From: Planctomycetia bacterium
GTDB lineage: Bacteria > Planctomycetota > Phycisphaerae > UBA1845 > UTPLA1
DNA length: 64,000 bases
NCBI GenBank assembly: GCA_015075745.1
Contig: JABTTW010000001.1
Location: forward strand, 3,224,001-3,288,000
Direction: 5' to 3'
Made by a program: the position numbers and the translations under genes. Numbering within the stretch: the stretch's first letter is position 1; each line of letters opens with the position of its first letter. The notes beneath the pieces are model-generated. The model had not been told where the DNA came from. It ran no database searches and saw nothing but the letters and a program-made list of their open reading frames with translations. This document shows positions 55,624 through 64,000 of the stretch, piece after piece.

Positions 55624-56967
55624 TCATGATGGGGCGGGCGGGATCAGGCGGAGTCGTGGAACCAGGGATCGCCACAGGTCCTGCAGGGGGCAGCTGCTCG
55701 ACAGTCGCAGTACGACGCGGCGCACGGAGACGACCACCCGCGCGGCGACCTTGAGGAGTTTCAGGCGAATGGTGTTCACCTGGGCCTCGGCCAGTTCGGT
55801 GCCGGCCAGGGCCGTGCGGCGCAGCGTTTCCACCAGGACGTAGGCCGCCGAGGACAACAGCAGCCGGAACTGATTGGCCAGGAAGGCGTGGCAACTGGTG
55901 CGATCGGCGAAGAGCCCGAGCTGCTGCTCCTTGATGCGGTTCTCCATGTCGCCGCGGGCCGTGTACAGACCGTCGTAGATATCGTTCGGCGTGCGGTCGG
56001 TCAGGTTGGTCACCACGAATCGAACGTTGGGCCCCTGAACCAGCCGCTCGGCCTTGACGATCACGCGGCGCGGGCGATCCCAGGTCTGCGCCGCGTACTC
56101 GATCTCGTGGAAGTTCCGCACCTTCTGCTGCGTGGTGGCGAACTGGGCCTCGGCCGCCTGCATGAAGGACTCGGCCGCTTTCTCCAGGACGGTGTTGCGG
56201 GCCAGGCCCAGCACGTACTTGACGCCGTGCCGGTCGCACCATTTCATCATTCGCCGGCGGCAGAAGCCGGAATCCCCGCGGACGATGATCCGCACCCCGG
56301 GCCACGCCTGTCGCAAGCGCTGCACCAGCAGCTTCAGGATGGGCCAGGCGTGATGGGCCCCGTCGATGTTGCTGGGCCGCAGGTAGGAGACCAGCAGCCG
56401 CGAGCCGCAGAACACATACAGCGGTAGGAAGCAGTGGTGGTCGTAATAGCCGTGGAAGAAGCGGCCTTCCTGGTTGCCGTGGATCGGATCGTCGGTCGCG
56501 TCGAAGTCGAGGATCAATTCCTCCGGCGGCGATTCATAGGACGCGATGAACTGCTCCACCAGCACACGCGACATTCGTGCCAGGTCGCCGCGCGTGACGC
56601 GGTTCTCCAGCCGGCACAAGGTCGGACTGCTGGCCAGCGGCTCATCCGCGCTCGGCGGCCGCCCGGTCAGGACCGCCAGCACGGGATCGCTCCGCAGGGC
56701 TTGATGGTCGTTGAGATCTTCGTAGCCCATCGCAATGGCAAAGATGCGCTGGGCCAGCATGACCCGCTGGTCATGTTGAATTCGGGCCGGATCACGCGGG
56801 TCGTTGATGACCCCGGCCAGTTGATCGACCAGGCCCAGACGCCGCTCGACCTCCCGAAGCAGCAGACCCCCGGCGTCTGAGGTGAGCGTTCCGCCTGTGA
56901 AATCGGCCACGATTTTCTTGCGGCCGAGACTGGAAAAGAACATCGGTTTGCTGTTACAGTCTGTCAC
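55624..56967 (-). CDS. IS1380-family transposase
   Basis: A 447-residue DDE transposase, full length. FSSLGRKKIVADFTGGTLTS at the start, DFDATDDPIHG (catalytic Asp), VRGDSGFCRR (second Asp) and YTARGDMENRIKEQQLG (Glu region) are IS1380 signatures. It starts at GTG 56967. I cannot see matching terminal inverted repeats, so the borders of the element are not determined; the left end may be truncated. Confidence 0.9.
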   Translation of the reverse strand: MTDCNSKPMFFSSLGRKKIVADFTGGTLTSDAGGLLLREVERRLGLVDQLAGVINDPRDPARIQHDQRVMLAQRIFAIAMGYEDLNDHQALRSDPVLAVLTGRPPSADEPLASSPTLCRLENRVTRGDLARMSRVLVEQFIASYESPPEELILDFDATDDPIHGNQEGRFFHGYYDHHCFLPLYVFCGSRLLVSYLRPSNIDGAHHAWPILKLLVQRLRQAWPGVRIIVRGDSGFCRRRMMKWCDRHGVKYVLGLARNTVLEKAAESFMQAAEAQFATTQQKVRNFHEIEYAAQTWDRPRRVIVKAERLVQGPNVRFVVTNLTDRTPNDIYDGLYTARGDMENRIKEQQLGLFADRTSCHAFLANQFRLLLSSAAYVLVETLRRTALAGTELAEAQVNTIRLKLLKVAARVVVSVRRVVLRLSSSCPLQDLWRSLVPRLRLIPPAPS

Positions 56968-57039
56968 GAAAAAGCCTCCCTGCCTATGGACCGGAATGTT
57001 CTTACGAAACCCCAGTCTACAAGGCTTCGAGGCTTTTTC
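56968..57039. repeat. Inverted repeat at the 5' side of the IS1380 transposase
   Basis: Arms GAAAAAGCCTC (56968-56978) and GAGGCTTTTTC (57029-57039) with a 50-base spacer. It may mark the IS end or act as a terminator against read-in transcription; both are guesses. Confidence 0.5.
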
Positions 57040-57089
57040 TATTCCTATTCAACGCCGACCTGATGAAATATTCGGGTTAGGGGGCATCC

Positions 57090-57806
57090 ATGCCGCTCGC
57101 CAAGGTATGTCAGATCGTTTGCGCCGTCGCGACAGCTGTCATCCTCAGTAGGGCGCAGTTCGCGCTGGCCCACGGCGTCGTCATCGGCCAAAGCGCCGCC
57201 GGTGATCTGAAAGTCCACATCGAAGTCAACCAGCCGATCGAACTGCCGCCCTCGGTCTTTCCCGGCATCATCGGCGCGGCCAATGCCAGTCCCGGCATCG
57301 CCTCCGCGGAGATCGACGAGTCCGACGAAGACCTCTTCCTGCTCGACCCCGGCTGCGATATCCAGTTCATCTTCATCGACGCCGATCCCGGCCTGCAGAT
57401 CGTCACCTCGCACGTCTGGGTGCCCGGTGAAACGTTCGAGTTCGGCCCGCCGTTTTTCGATGGTCATCTCGTCTTCAACATCCCCGCCGGCACGGTCGGC
57501 CTCATCTACAGCCTTCGCTTTCGCCTGCACGACCACAACGGCGTCCACGCGGACAGCCCGATTTACGAGTTGAGCTTCACCCCGGTCGAGACGGTCTGCG
57601 CCTGCCGCGGCGATACCGACGCCGACAAGGCGTTGACCGGCGCCGACATGCAGTCGTTCATCGACTGCCTCATGTCCACCCCGTCCGAGGGGCCGGTCGA
57701 TCAGGCGTGCGCCTGTTCAGACATGGACGGCGACGCCGCGCTGGACGATCACGACATCGAGATGCTCGTCGATCGCCTGATCGCTTCGGAAACCTGCGAA
57801 GAATAG
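57090..57806 (+). CDS. Secreted protein with dockerin-like C-terminus
   Basis: A 238-residue protein with a signal peptide (about 1-28), a beta-rich middle (LVFNIPAGTVGLIYSLRFRLHDHNG) and two calcium-type loops at the C-terminus (RGDTDADKALTGADMQSFID, DMDGDAALDDHDIEMLVD) like a type I dockerin pair. It may attach to a partner through that module. The region upstream is occupied by the IS1380 element, so its native promoter may have been displaced. Start ATG at 57090. Confidence 0.72.
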   Translation: MPLAKVCQIVCAVATAVILSRAQFALAHGVVIGQSAAGDLKVHIEVNQPIELPPSVFPGIIGAANASPGIASAEIDESDEDLFLLDPGCDIQFIFIDADPGLQIVTSHVWVPGETFEFGPPFFDGHLVFNIPAGTVGLIYSLRFRLHDHNGVHADSPIYELSFTPVETVCACRGDTDADKALTGADMQSFIDCLMSTPSEGPVDQACACSDMDGDAALDDHDIEMLVDRLIASETCEE

Positions 57807-57987
57807 CGCGCCGGCGATTTGGCCTCCCAAACAGATTCCAGTAAGAACGATTGAACCGTCGGAGCAAGTCGCGGAGGACTGTAGATGCGCGGTATTCGCT
57901 GCCGGCATCGATTGTGGCCGGAACAGCTCTATATATTAAAACGCAGGCAGTGGCCGCCGACCCATGGCCTATGCGTCAGTTATGACA

Positions 57988-58860
57988 TCAACCGCCGCCG
58001 GGAGGTGCTGGTGCAGGCTGTTGGGGCACGACTCGACCGTCGCACCACTTGATACAAAGATTGTATGCCTCAACAGCCGCGTTGATACGATTCGAATAGC
58101 GATTACTTGCGCCCGTCAAACATGTAGCCAAGTCGTTCGGATTGCCCGGGTCTCCATCCTGTGGACCGTGCAATTCCATGCAGCGTTCGGTCTCAGTGGA
58201 GAAGTCCGTTTCGCAACTGTTCAACTTGGCAATGTAAACCCCAAGGCATCCCGTTTTGCACGGATTAATCGGAAAGAGCAGTGTCTCCACGCCATTCTGG
58301 TTTTCTACAGAGAACTCGGCGATCTCGCGCTGAGACACTGTTTGAATCCCCGAGAAGTTCGGAAGGGTTAGCCCCGGTGTCGTCACGGCTTGCGCGGCGT
58401 CCATCACCGTACCAGCTCCCGCGATAGCGTATCCGGTTGTCGTGACACCTCGATTCCAAATCAAGGTCGCCGTCGTGCCAATCACGGCTTTATTTGCGGG
58501 AAGTGCCTGACCGTTGTCATGCCAGATAAACAACTGAACGGACTTGTTAGGATGAGCGTTGCAATACGCTCTTACAACAGAAGCGTACGGCGGCTCGTCC
58601 TGCTGATGACGAGCAATGATGATGACTCGCTTCCATGGCCCCTGATTCAACCGTGTCGTGAGTGCCTCGACTGTAGTCGTGAGAACATGTTGTTGACTTT
58701 GCCCTGAAACGACGCCTTGCCAGGCGTATGCATGCACGATCGTTCCCGGTGACTTATCGCAATAGATGAGCGTTGTTGGCAGTTGTGCGGTGCCCGGTGG
58801 ATCTGCGAAGACAATCGATGCACAGGCCAAGACAAACAAGCTGGACAAATAGCGTGCCAT
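57988..58860 (-). CDS. Secreted protein with Cys-rich and Pro-rich C-terminus
   Basis: A 290-residue protein. A signal peptide (about 1-17) is followed by a possible Rossmann-like domain (KRVIIIARHQQDEPPYASVVRAYC) and a C-terminal region with six Cys (NPCKTGC, NSCET, ERCME, ATCLT, CIKWC) and a PAPAPPGGG tail. No family recognised. The start is the ATG at 58860, with AGGAGG six bases upstream; the longer frame is rejected. Confidence 0.65.
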   Translation of the reverse strand: MARYLSSLFVLACASIVFADPPGTAQLPTTLIYCDKSPGTIVHAYAWQGVVSGQSQQHVLTTTVEALTTRLNQGPWKRVIIIARHQQDEPPYASVVRAYCNAHPNKSVQLFIWHDNGQALPANKAVIGTTATLIWNRGVTTTGYAIAGAGTVMDAAQAVTTPGLTLPNFSGIQTVSQREIAEFSVENQNGVETLLFPINPCKTGCLGVYIAKLNSCETDFSTETERCMELHGPQDGDPGNPNDLATCLTGASNRYSNRINAAVEAYNLCIKWCDGRVVPQQPAPAPPGGG

Positions 58861-59210
58861 GATTCCTCCTGCCATGCGGCAGCAAATGTACACTTCGCTA
58901 AGTATTGTACACGCCCCCCCCCATAATTGTGTCAAGAGGGTTTCGACGCAGGGAATCAAGCCTAATGATTCAACAATTTGGCGCGCACATGGAGCAAGTG
59001 TGATCCATTGAGGGGATTCCCTGCCATGGCAATCGCACGACCCATCTGTCCGCCTCCTCATCACCGGCGACTTCGCTCGCACATTTCAATGTCTCACCCA
59101 TTTCCTGTTTCACTTTTTCACCGGCGCTTTTTCTGGACTTACAAACGAACTTTCCCGAAATTTTCCGTGCCTGTTCGGGCATACACTGGTCTTGTTTCAC
59201 TTTGCCGTTT

Positions 59211-59309
59211 TTCACCAAAATCCGCCCAATTCGCGAAGCGCCCCAACACGCGACCGTCACGAGAGTTGCAAGCGTCCCCCAGAACTTTTTTCGCCTATTG
59301 TCACCTTCA
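59211..59309 (+). repeat. Dispersed intergenic repeat, unit D1
   Basis: TTCACCAAAATCCGCC, GCGCCCCAACACGCG, GTCACGAGAGTTGCAAGCG, TTTTTTCG and TATTGTCACCTTC. It is closest to copy A. Confidence 0.8.
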
Positions 59310-59534
59310 AAAACCCGCCGCCGCACTCAATCAGAACCCACGCCGCAAGGCGTGGCCAGAACGACGCTCGACGCGAAGCAACGCCCGGAAATCGCAACAT
59401 CGCCCATGTTCGAGGATTGTCTCAGCCACCGCTTGCGCGATGGGTTCCGATGCATGCCCGCCCGCGCAACCCCGCCGCCGCGCACCATTTCGACGTTTCG
59501 ACTTTTCGATTTTTCGACGTTTCCACCTGCCACC

Positions 59535-59606
59535 GCAACCCATGCCCGCCACAAGCGTTGGCACGATTTCCGAAAGGCTTGTGTCACCTTATGTCACCTT
59601 CGATTG
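59535..59606 (+). repeat. Dispersed intergenic repeat, unit D2
   Basis: CAACCCATGCCCGCCACAAG, then GTTGGCACGA and the tandem TGTCACCTTA/TGTCACCTTC (59582-59601). Closest to copies B and C. With D1 it lies in the 1-kb gap upstream of the permease gene, same orientation. Confidence 0.75.
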
Positions 59607-59860
59607 GGGCCGGCCGGCGAGCGTCTTTCGCGGCTGCCGGTCGAAGGAGAATCGCCCGGTGTGGAAGTTCCGGGGCCTCGTCGCGGGCGCGAGAGGTCGC
59701 CGAACATTTTTTCGATCCTCCCTGCGACTTCCTCGCGGCTCTGTTCAAAACCCGTCCGGGCTGGGTATAACGCCGGGCGGGCGAATATTTGCGGCGCTTC
59801 GGCCAAATCAGGGCCGGGGCGACTGCGCGCCGGAACCTCTGCACCCACGAGGAAGAGGCC

Positions 59861-61786
59861 ATGAAGCGATATAAGTGGTTCGTCAAAGGCGACCTCGACG
59901 GATTTTTCGGCCTGGCCGTCGATAACCTGGTCCAGGTGCTCGTGATCGTCGCCCTCTGCAAGGGGCTTTGCGGGTTCACCGACGACCTGCTTTTCCGCCG
60001 CGTGATGCCCGGCATCGCCGTCAGCCTGCTGATCGGCAACATCTACTACGCCCTGCACGCCCGGCGCGTCGCCAAGCGCGACAAGAATGCATCCTGCACG
60101 GCCCTGCCCTACGGGATCAATACGCCGAGCGTCTTCGCCTACATCCTTTTCATCCTCGCCCCGGTCTATCAGCGGTATCTCGGCGAACTCGGCCCGGAGC
60201 AGGCCGGCGAGGTGGCGTGGAAGATCGGCCTCGTCGCCTGCATCGGCAGCGGGGCGATCGAGTTCTTTTGTGCATTCGTCGGCGGCTGGGTGCGGCGGGT
60301 GACGCCGCGCGCGGCGCTTCTCTCTGCCCTGGCGGCCATCGGGATCATCTTCATCGCCAGTCCGTTCGCCTTTCAGATCTTCGAGCGTCCGCTGGTGGCG
60401 ATCGTGCCGCTGTTCATCGTGCTGATCGGCTACTTTGCCCGTGTGCGCTTCCCGATGGGCATGCCGAGCGGGCTCGCGGCGCTGGGAGTCGGGACGCTTC
60501 TTGCGTGGACGGTGCCGCTGATTCCCGGTCTGGGCCCGACGATGATGAGCGGCGACGCGGTGAGGACGGCGCTGTCCGGCGTGGGCAAGACGTTCAATGA
60601 ACTTCGGACGTCGTCGATCTCCGAGGCGCTCTTCCTGCCGCACTACTTCGGGCGCGAGATATGGGATTTTATCCGCCAGGACACCACGCTGTTGTGGTCG
60701 TTCCTCGGCGTCATCGTGCCGATGGGGCTGATCAACGCGATTGGTTCGCTGCAGAACATCGAGTCGGCCGAGGCGGCGGGCGACAAGTTCTCGACCGGTC
60801 CATGCATGGCGGTCAACGGCATCGGCTCGATCGCCGCGGGCCTCTTCGGGAGCTGCTTCCCGACGACGATCTACATCGGCCACCCCGGCTGGAAGGCGCT
60901 GGGGGCGCGCTGCGGTTACTCCATCCTCAACGGCGTCTTCTTCACGGTCGTGTTCCTATTGGGCCTGGGGATGCTGATCGTCAGCGCCATCCCCATGGAG
61001 GCGGGCATGGCCATCGTGCTCTACATCGGTGTCATGATCGCGGCACAGAGCTACGAGGCGACGCCGACAAAGCACTATCCGGCGGTGGCCCTCGGTTTCT
61101 TCCCGGCCGTGGCGATGATGGCGGTGCTGCTGATGCCGCAGATTCTCGCCGGCGTCGGCGCAGAGGGCGGGATACTCCCGATGATCAACGCTCACGGCGC
61201 GGCGCTGGAAGACGCGGCGCGGCGAACCGATTCGTGGTGGCCCATCGGGGTCTATGCATTGGCGGGAGCAAACAGCGGCTTTGTCATCACCGGTATGCTC
61301 ATCTCGGCGATCACGGCGTTTCTGATCGACCGGCAATTTAAGACGGCGGCGATCTGGTGCATCATCGCCGGGGTCGTGACGCTGCTGGGCTTCCATCATG
61401 CCTATCGCGTGCAGCCCGGGCCCTACGAATACACGCCGCGCGAACTGCTCGTCTGGCAGCGGACCGAAGATCGCTTCAAGGAGACGAACGCGTATCTCGA
61501 CGTGCCGGAGGGGACGTTCATGTTCCGCGGCTATCGCATCGCCGGCGGTTATCTCACCGCGGCCGGAATGATGTTCGTCATTCACGGCATGCGGCGCCGG
61601 CGCTCGGGATTTGATGATATTGGATTCGACGCGCACGGCGCAGGCCCGCCGCCGGTCGATCCGCCGAAATCGCAAATTCCGAAAGTGGAAATTCCCCGCC
61701 GAGAATCGGCAGAGGCTAACAAGCCGATTCCGTTATCCCCCGAGCTCGAGCAGCCGGGCGATCATTCGTCGCCGTCGTCGGGTTGA
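59861..61786 (+). CDS. NCS2-type (xanthine/uracil/AzgA-like) permease with long C-terminal tail
   Basis: A 641-residue membrane protein with about twelve helices of the nucleobase:cation symporter-2 type; ASCTALPYGINTPSVFAY, SLQNIESAEAAGDKFS, INGIGSIAAGLFGSCFPTTIYIGHP are family segments. The C-terminal 60 residues are hydrophilic, Pro-rich, and reach beyond the usual end. Substrate not known, likely a nucleobase or related compound. Start ATG at 59861, GGAAGAGG before it. It overlaps lpxA by 25 bases tail to tail. Confidence 0.86.
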   Translation: MKRYKWFVKGDLDGFFGLAVDNLVQVLVIVALCKGLCGFTDDLLFRRVMPGIAVSLLIGNIYYALHARRVAKRDKNASCTALPYGINTPSVFAYILFILAPVYQRYLGELGPEQAGEVAWKIGLVACIGSGAIEFFCAFVGGWVRRVTPRAALLSALAAIGIIFIASPFAFQIFERPLVAIVPLFIVLIGYFARVRFPMGMPSGLAALGVGTLLAWTVPLIPGLGPTMMSGDAVRTALSGVGKTFNELRTSSISEALFLPHYFGREIWDFIRQDTTLLWSFLGVIVPMGLINAIGSLQNIESAEAAGDKFSTGPCMAVNGIGSIAAGLFGSCFPTTIYIGHPGWKALGARCGYSILNGVFFTVVFLLGLGMLIVSAIPMEAGMAIVLYIGVMIAAQSYEATPTKHYPAVALGFFPAVAMMAVLLMPQILAGVGAEGGILPMINAHGAALEDAARRTDSWWPIGVYALAGANSGFVITGMLISAITAFLIDRQFKTAAIWCIIAGVVTLLGFHHAYRVQPGPYEYTPRELLVWQRTEDRFKETNAYLDVPEGTFMFRGYRIAGGYLTAAGMMFVIHGMRRRRSGFDDIGFDAHGAGPPPVDPPKSQIPKVEIPRRESAEANKPIPLSPELEQPGDHSSPSSG

Positions 61787-62574
61787 TCGTCCTGCACCTT
61801 CCAGCCGCCGGCGAAGCCGAGCTTGGAGGGCGACTGGCAGAACTCAAGGATGCGCTTGCCGGTCTTGGTCTTCACTTGTCCGGCGAGTTGCTCGACGGCC
61901 TTTCGCCACGGCTGGCCCGAGCGATAGAGGGTGCGATAGCTCTGGCGGACTTCGAGAATCTCGTCGCCGGAAAACTGGCCGGAGCGGCGAAGACCGATGG
62001 CGTTGTGCCCGGCGCACTGCGACTCGTAAAGGGCCTTCAAATACGGCGGCACGTCTTTGCCGAGTCGCGTGCCGCCGCCGACCATGACGAACTCGCCGAT
62101 GCGGGCGAACTGATGGACCAGTGAGTAGCCGCTGATGATGGCGTTGTCGCCGACAATCACGTGCCCGGACAGAGCGGCGCAGTTGTAGAGCTTCACGCCG
62201 TTGCCCAGTTCGCAGTTGTGTCCGATGTGGGCGTAACCGAGGATGAAGCAGTTCTCTCCGATGATGGTCCAGCTCTCCGGCTGCGTGCCGCGATGGATCG
62301 AGGCGAACTCGCGGATGATGGTGCCCTTGCCGACGCGGCAGTAGGAGCGCTCCCCGCCGAAATGGAAATCCTGCGGCAGATGACCGACCACGGCGCCGGG
62401 ATGAATCTGCACGTTGTCGCCGATCTCCGTCCAGCCGGAGATGTAGGCGTTGGGATAGACTTTCACATTCTCGCCGAGCTTGACCGGTCCCTCGATGACG
62501 GCATGGGGGCCGATGTCGCAGGACGGCGGAACGACGGCTTGTTGATCGATGATCGCGGTCGAGTGAATCGCCAT
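61762..62574 (-). CDS. lpxA: Acyl-ACP--UDP-N-acetylglucosamine O-acyltransferase
   Basis: A 270-residue left-handed beta-helix protein with hexapeptide repeats (IGPHAVIEGPVKLGENVKV, YISGWTEIGDNVQIHPGAVVGHLPQD) and the catalytic-region IHRGT and HIGHNCELGN of LpxA. It makes the first committed step of lipid A synthesis, placing a 3-hydroxyacyl chain on UDP-GlcNAc. No other lpx gene is nearby. Start ATG at 62574. Confidence 0.92.
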   Translation of the reverse strand: MAIHSTAIIDQQAVVPPSCDIGPHAVIEGPVKLGENVKVYPNAYISGWTEIGDNVQIHPGAVVGHLPQDFHFGGERSYCRVGKGTIIREFASIHRGTQPESWTIIGENCFILGYAHIGHNCELGNGVKLYNCAALSGHVIVGDNAIISGYSLVHQFARIGEFVMVGGGTRLGKDVPPYLKALYESQCAGHNAIGLRRSGQFSGDEILEVRQSYRTLYRSGQPWRKAVEQLAGQVKTKTGKRILEFCQSPSKLGFAGGWKVQDDQPDDGDE

Positions 62575-62794
62575 GGGCTTGCAAATCTCCGGGTGAATTC
62601 AGGGAGCGAATTGTAAGGCGAGAATCCCGCGGCGAACACGGGCCGCCGCGAATCGGACATCAGGGCTTTTCACTCAGGATATTTCCCCTGTTTTACGTTG
62701 TGAAATAGACACATTCATTCGGCATTGCTTCTCGGGGCCGGTTCGCCATAATCTACGGCCCGGTAAGGTGATGTCATTCTGTGAGGTGTTGTGA

Positions 62795-63565
62795 GTGGGC
62801 GTGTCCCTGGTTTATGCCGCGTATGCCGTTTCGGCCCTCGGGGCGCTTGCTGTCTATTGGGCTCTGCCCAAGGATGGACGGCCGTCCCGACGGGGCGTGG
62901 TCGGGACCCTGCTCGCCGTGGCGTTCGGCGCCTTCCTGCTGCTGCTCGCGCGGGTCCTCGGCGATAGTGCCCAACGGGTTTATCTCTACGTGCTTTCGGT
63001 GCTGGCGCTGGGGGGCGCGATTCGTGTCGTGACGCACCCGCGGCCGGTCTTCTCGGCGATCTTTTTCATACTGGTGGTGCTCAGCACGGCGGCAATGCTG
63101 GTGCTGGTCGGGGCGGAGTTTCTGGGCGCGGCCCTGGTGATCGTCTATGCCGGGGCGATTCTGGTCACATACGTCTTTGTCATCATGCTGGCGCAACAGA
63201 CGTCGCCGCAGACCGGCGGGATGTTTGCGCAGGCCATGCACTACGACCGCGATGCCCGAGAACCGATGGCGGCGGTCCTGGCGGGATTCGTGCTGGTCGG
63301 GACGATCGCCGGCGTGATAGTCGGTTACGACTGGAAGCCGTATGGCGAGGTCGCGGAGGCGACGGCAGCGGCGAGCTCCAATACGCTGGAGCTCGGCCGA
63401 GTCCTGATGACGGATTTTGCGGTGAGCGTGGAGCTTGCCGGTTTGTTGTTGACGATGGCGATGGTCGGGGCGATCGCCCTGGCGCGGAAGCGAATCCCTC
63501 ATGCCGACGACGGCGCACCGATGACGGCGCCGGGAGAGATCGGGCGGAGCGTTCCACCGTTTTAG
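62795..63565 (+). CDS. nuoJ: NADH-quinone oxidoreductase subunit J
   Basis: A 256-residue membrane protein with five helices; AMLVLVGAEFLGAALVIVYAGAILVTYVFVIML is the conserved NuoJ core (bend between helices). The N-terminal helix (residues 1-60) is longer than usual and the C-terminus carries a Pro-rich tail. Start GTG at 62795. Followed 51 bases later by nuoK. Confidence 0.9.
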   Translation: MGVSLVYAAYAVSALGALAVYWALPKDGRPSRRGVVGTLLAVAFGAFLLLLARVLGDSAQRVYLYVLSVLALGGAIRVVTHPRPVFSAIFFILVVLSTAAMLVLVGAEFLGAALVIVYAGAILVTYVFVIMLAQQTSPQTGGMFAQAMHYDRDAREPMAAVLAGFVLVGTIAGVIVGYDWKPYGEVAEATAAASSNTLELGRVLMTDFAVSVELAGLLLTMAMVGAIALARKRIPHADDGAPMTAPGEIGRSVPPF

Positions 63566-63616
63566 TGAGACAAGTGGCACAGGGATTATCGAGATTAAGG
63601 TAGAAGCACTCGGAAT

Positions 63617-63919
63617 ATGGCAACCTCAACGGCATTGATGGTGGTCGGCGCGGCCCTGTTCGGGATCGGCGTCGTCGGGTTTCTGACCCGGCGAAACCTG
63701 ATCATCATGTTTCTCAGTACCGAGGTGATGTTTCAGGGCGTTTTGGTGAATCTGGTGGCGATGGGATTGGCGCGGGGCAACCTGATGGGACAGGCCTTCG
63801 GGTTGTTTGTGCTGGTGATTGCCGCGGTTGAGGCCGGTCTGGGACTCGCCATAGTGGTGATGCTGTATCGTCGGCGCGGGACGCTGGATGCTCAGGAGTG
63901 GCGCGCGATGCGCGGTTAG
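63617..63919 (+). CDS. nuoK: NADH-quinone oxidoreductase subunit K
   Basis: A 100-residue protein with three helices; GFLTRRNLIIMFLSTEVMFQGV and FVLVIAAVEAGLGLAIVV, with the conserved Glu residues in helix 2 and helix 3, are NuoK. Part of the membrane arm of complex I. Confidence 0.95.
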   Translation: MATSTALMVVGAALFGIGVVGFLTRRNLIIMFLSTEVMFQGVLVNLVAMGLARGNLMGQAFGLFVLVIAAVEAGLGLAIVVMLYRRRGTLDAQEWRAMRG

Positions 63920-63973
63920 CGCGGCGCCGTCTTTAATCGTGCGGCCGAAGAAGTGCGGCTGCGAGTGGAATTC

Positions 63974-64000
63974 GTGGATCAACAAACTCTCGCCATCTGG
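63974..64000 (+). CDS. nuoL: Probable start of nuoL (cut by window edge)
   Basis: Nine codons from a GTG read MDQQTLAIW. nuoL normally follows nuoK, and such an N-terminus would fit, but nine codons do not prove it. An earlier GTG at 63965 is also in frame. Confidence 0.35.

Larger units (their letters stand above)
58861..59860. other. One-kilobase intergenic region with repeats D1 and D2
   Basis: No gene is supported between the secreted-protein gene and the permease gene. It contains ACATGGAGCAAGTGT at 58987, repeat units D1 and D2, and a TATAAC (59766-59771) that may be a -10 box for the permease gene. A run of nine C residues occurs near 58914. Confidence 0.5.

Noticed and set aside
3679..59606. 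CRISPR array as explanation for the repeated units
   Set aside because: The units are about 100 bp, few, tens of kilobases apart, and lack regular spacers or cas genes.
59594..60883. Long antisense open frame (429 codons) opposite the NCS2 permease gene
   Set aside because: The same shadow composition; the permease frame has clear membrane helices.

Overview
The window looks like chromosomal DNA of a GC-rich planctomycete, most likely of the class Phycisphaerae. The signs are pilin-like proteins with the H-X9-DG ending, several PEP-CTERM secreted proteins, ELWxxDGT-repeat and dockerin-like proteins, an ECF sigma factor next to a large VWA protein, a futalosine-pathway menaquinone gene (mqnD), and lpxA. 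The assignment rests on gene content only; no rRNA gene is present.

Layout. 1-3.5 kb: partial glmU-type gene, tRNA-Gln, orphan DNA methyltransferase coupled to a pilin-like gene, mqnD. 4-5.8 kb: three-gene DUF488/DUF488/dual-OB operon. 6-11.5 kb: lipoprotein hydrolase, membrane proteins, and a small island (XRE-ImmA/IrrE gene plus an unknown gene) bounded by a duplicated 3' end of a neighbouring gene. 11.6-17.8 kb: acetyltransferase, DinB-like protein, methyltransferase, M42 peptidase, zinc-ribbon protein, then rpmA and obgE. 18-24.3 kb: PEP-CTERM protein, ECF sigma factor, VWA protein, PEP-CTERM heme peroxidase. 24.4-31.5 kb: YgiT-like zinc finger, GIY-YIG protein, dihydropyrimidinase, ABC transporter operon. 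32-35.3 kb: truncated Rhs protein cut by a deleted IS4-type element, DUF983 protein. 35.4-40.4 kb: 1081-residue ELWxxDGT protein overlapping a pilin-like gene, and a membrane protein.

40.7-44 kb: an RlmI-like methyltransferase gene whose 3' end is duplicated downstream and followed by small toxin-antitoxin-type modules (DUF4160/DUF2442, a broken DUF4258 with DUF2283, and a decayed third module). 44.6-52 kb: EamA transporter, pseudo-receiver, rhodanese, and a four-gene signalling operon (two hybrid histidine kinases, a GGDEF response regulator, an fRMsr-like GAF protein). 52-59 kb: rhodanese lipoprotein, Xaa-Pro peptidase, CHRD PEP-CTERM protein, IS1380 transposase, secreted proteins. 59.8-64 kb: NCS2-type permease, lpxA, nuoJ, nuoK and the probable start of nuoL.

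The least expected signals are (a) a dispersed intergenic repeat family of about 100 bp, five units at four loci, ending in a tandem TGTCACCTT decamer and at three loci lying just upstream of a gene in the same orientation; (b) two independent cases where an accessory cassette is bracketed by a second copy of the 3' end of the adjacent core gene; and (c) the dual-OB/DUF488/DUF488 operon, whose function is unknown to me.
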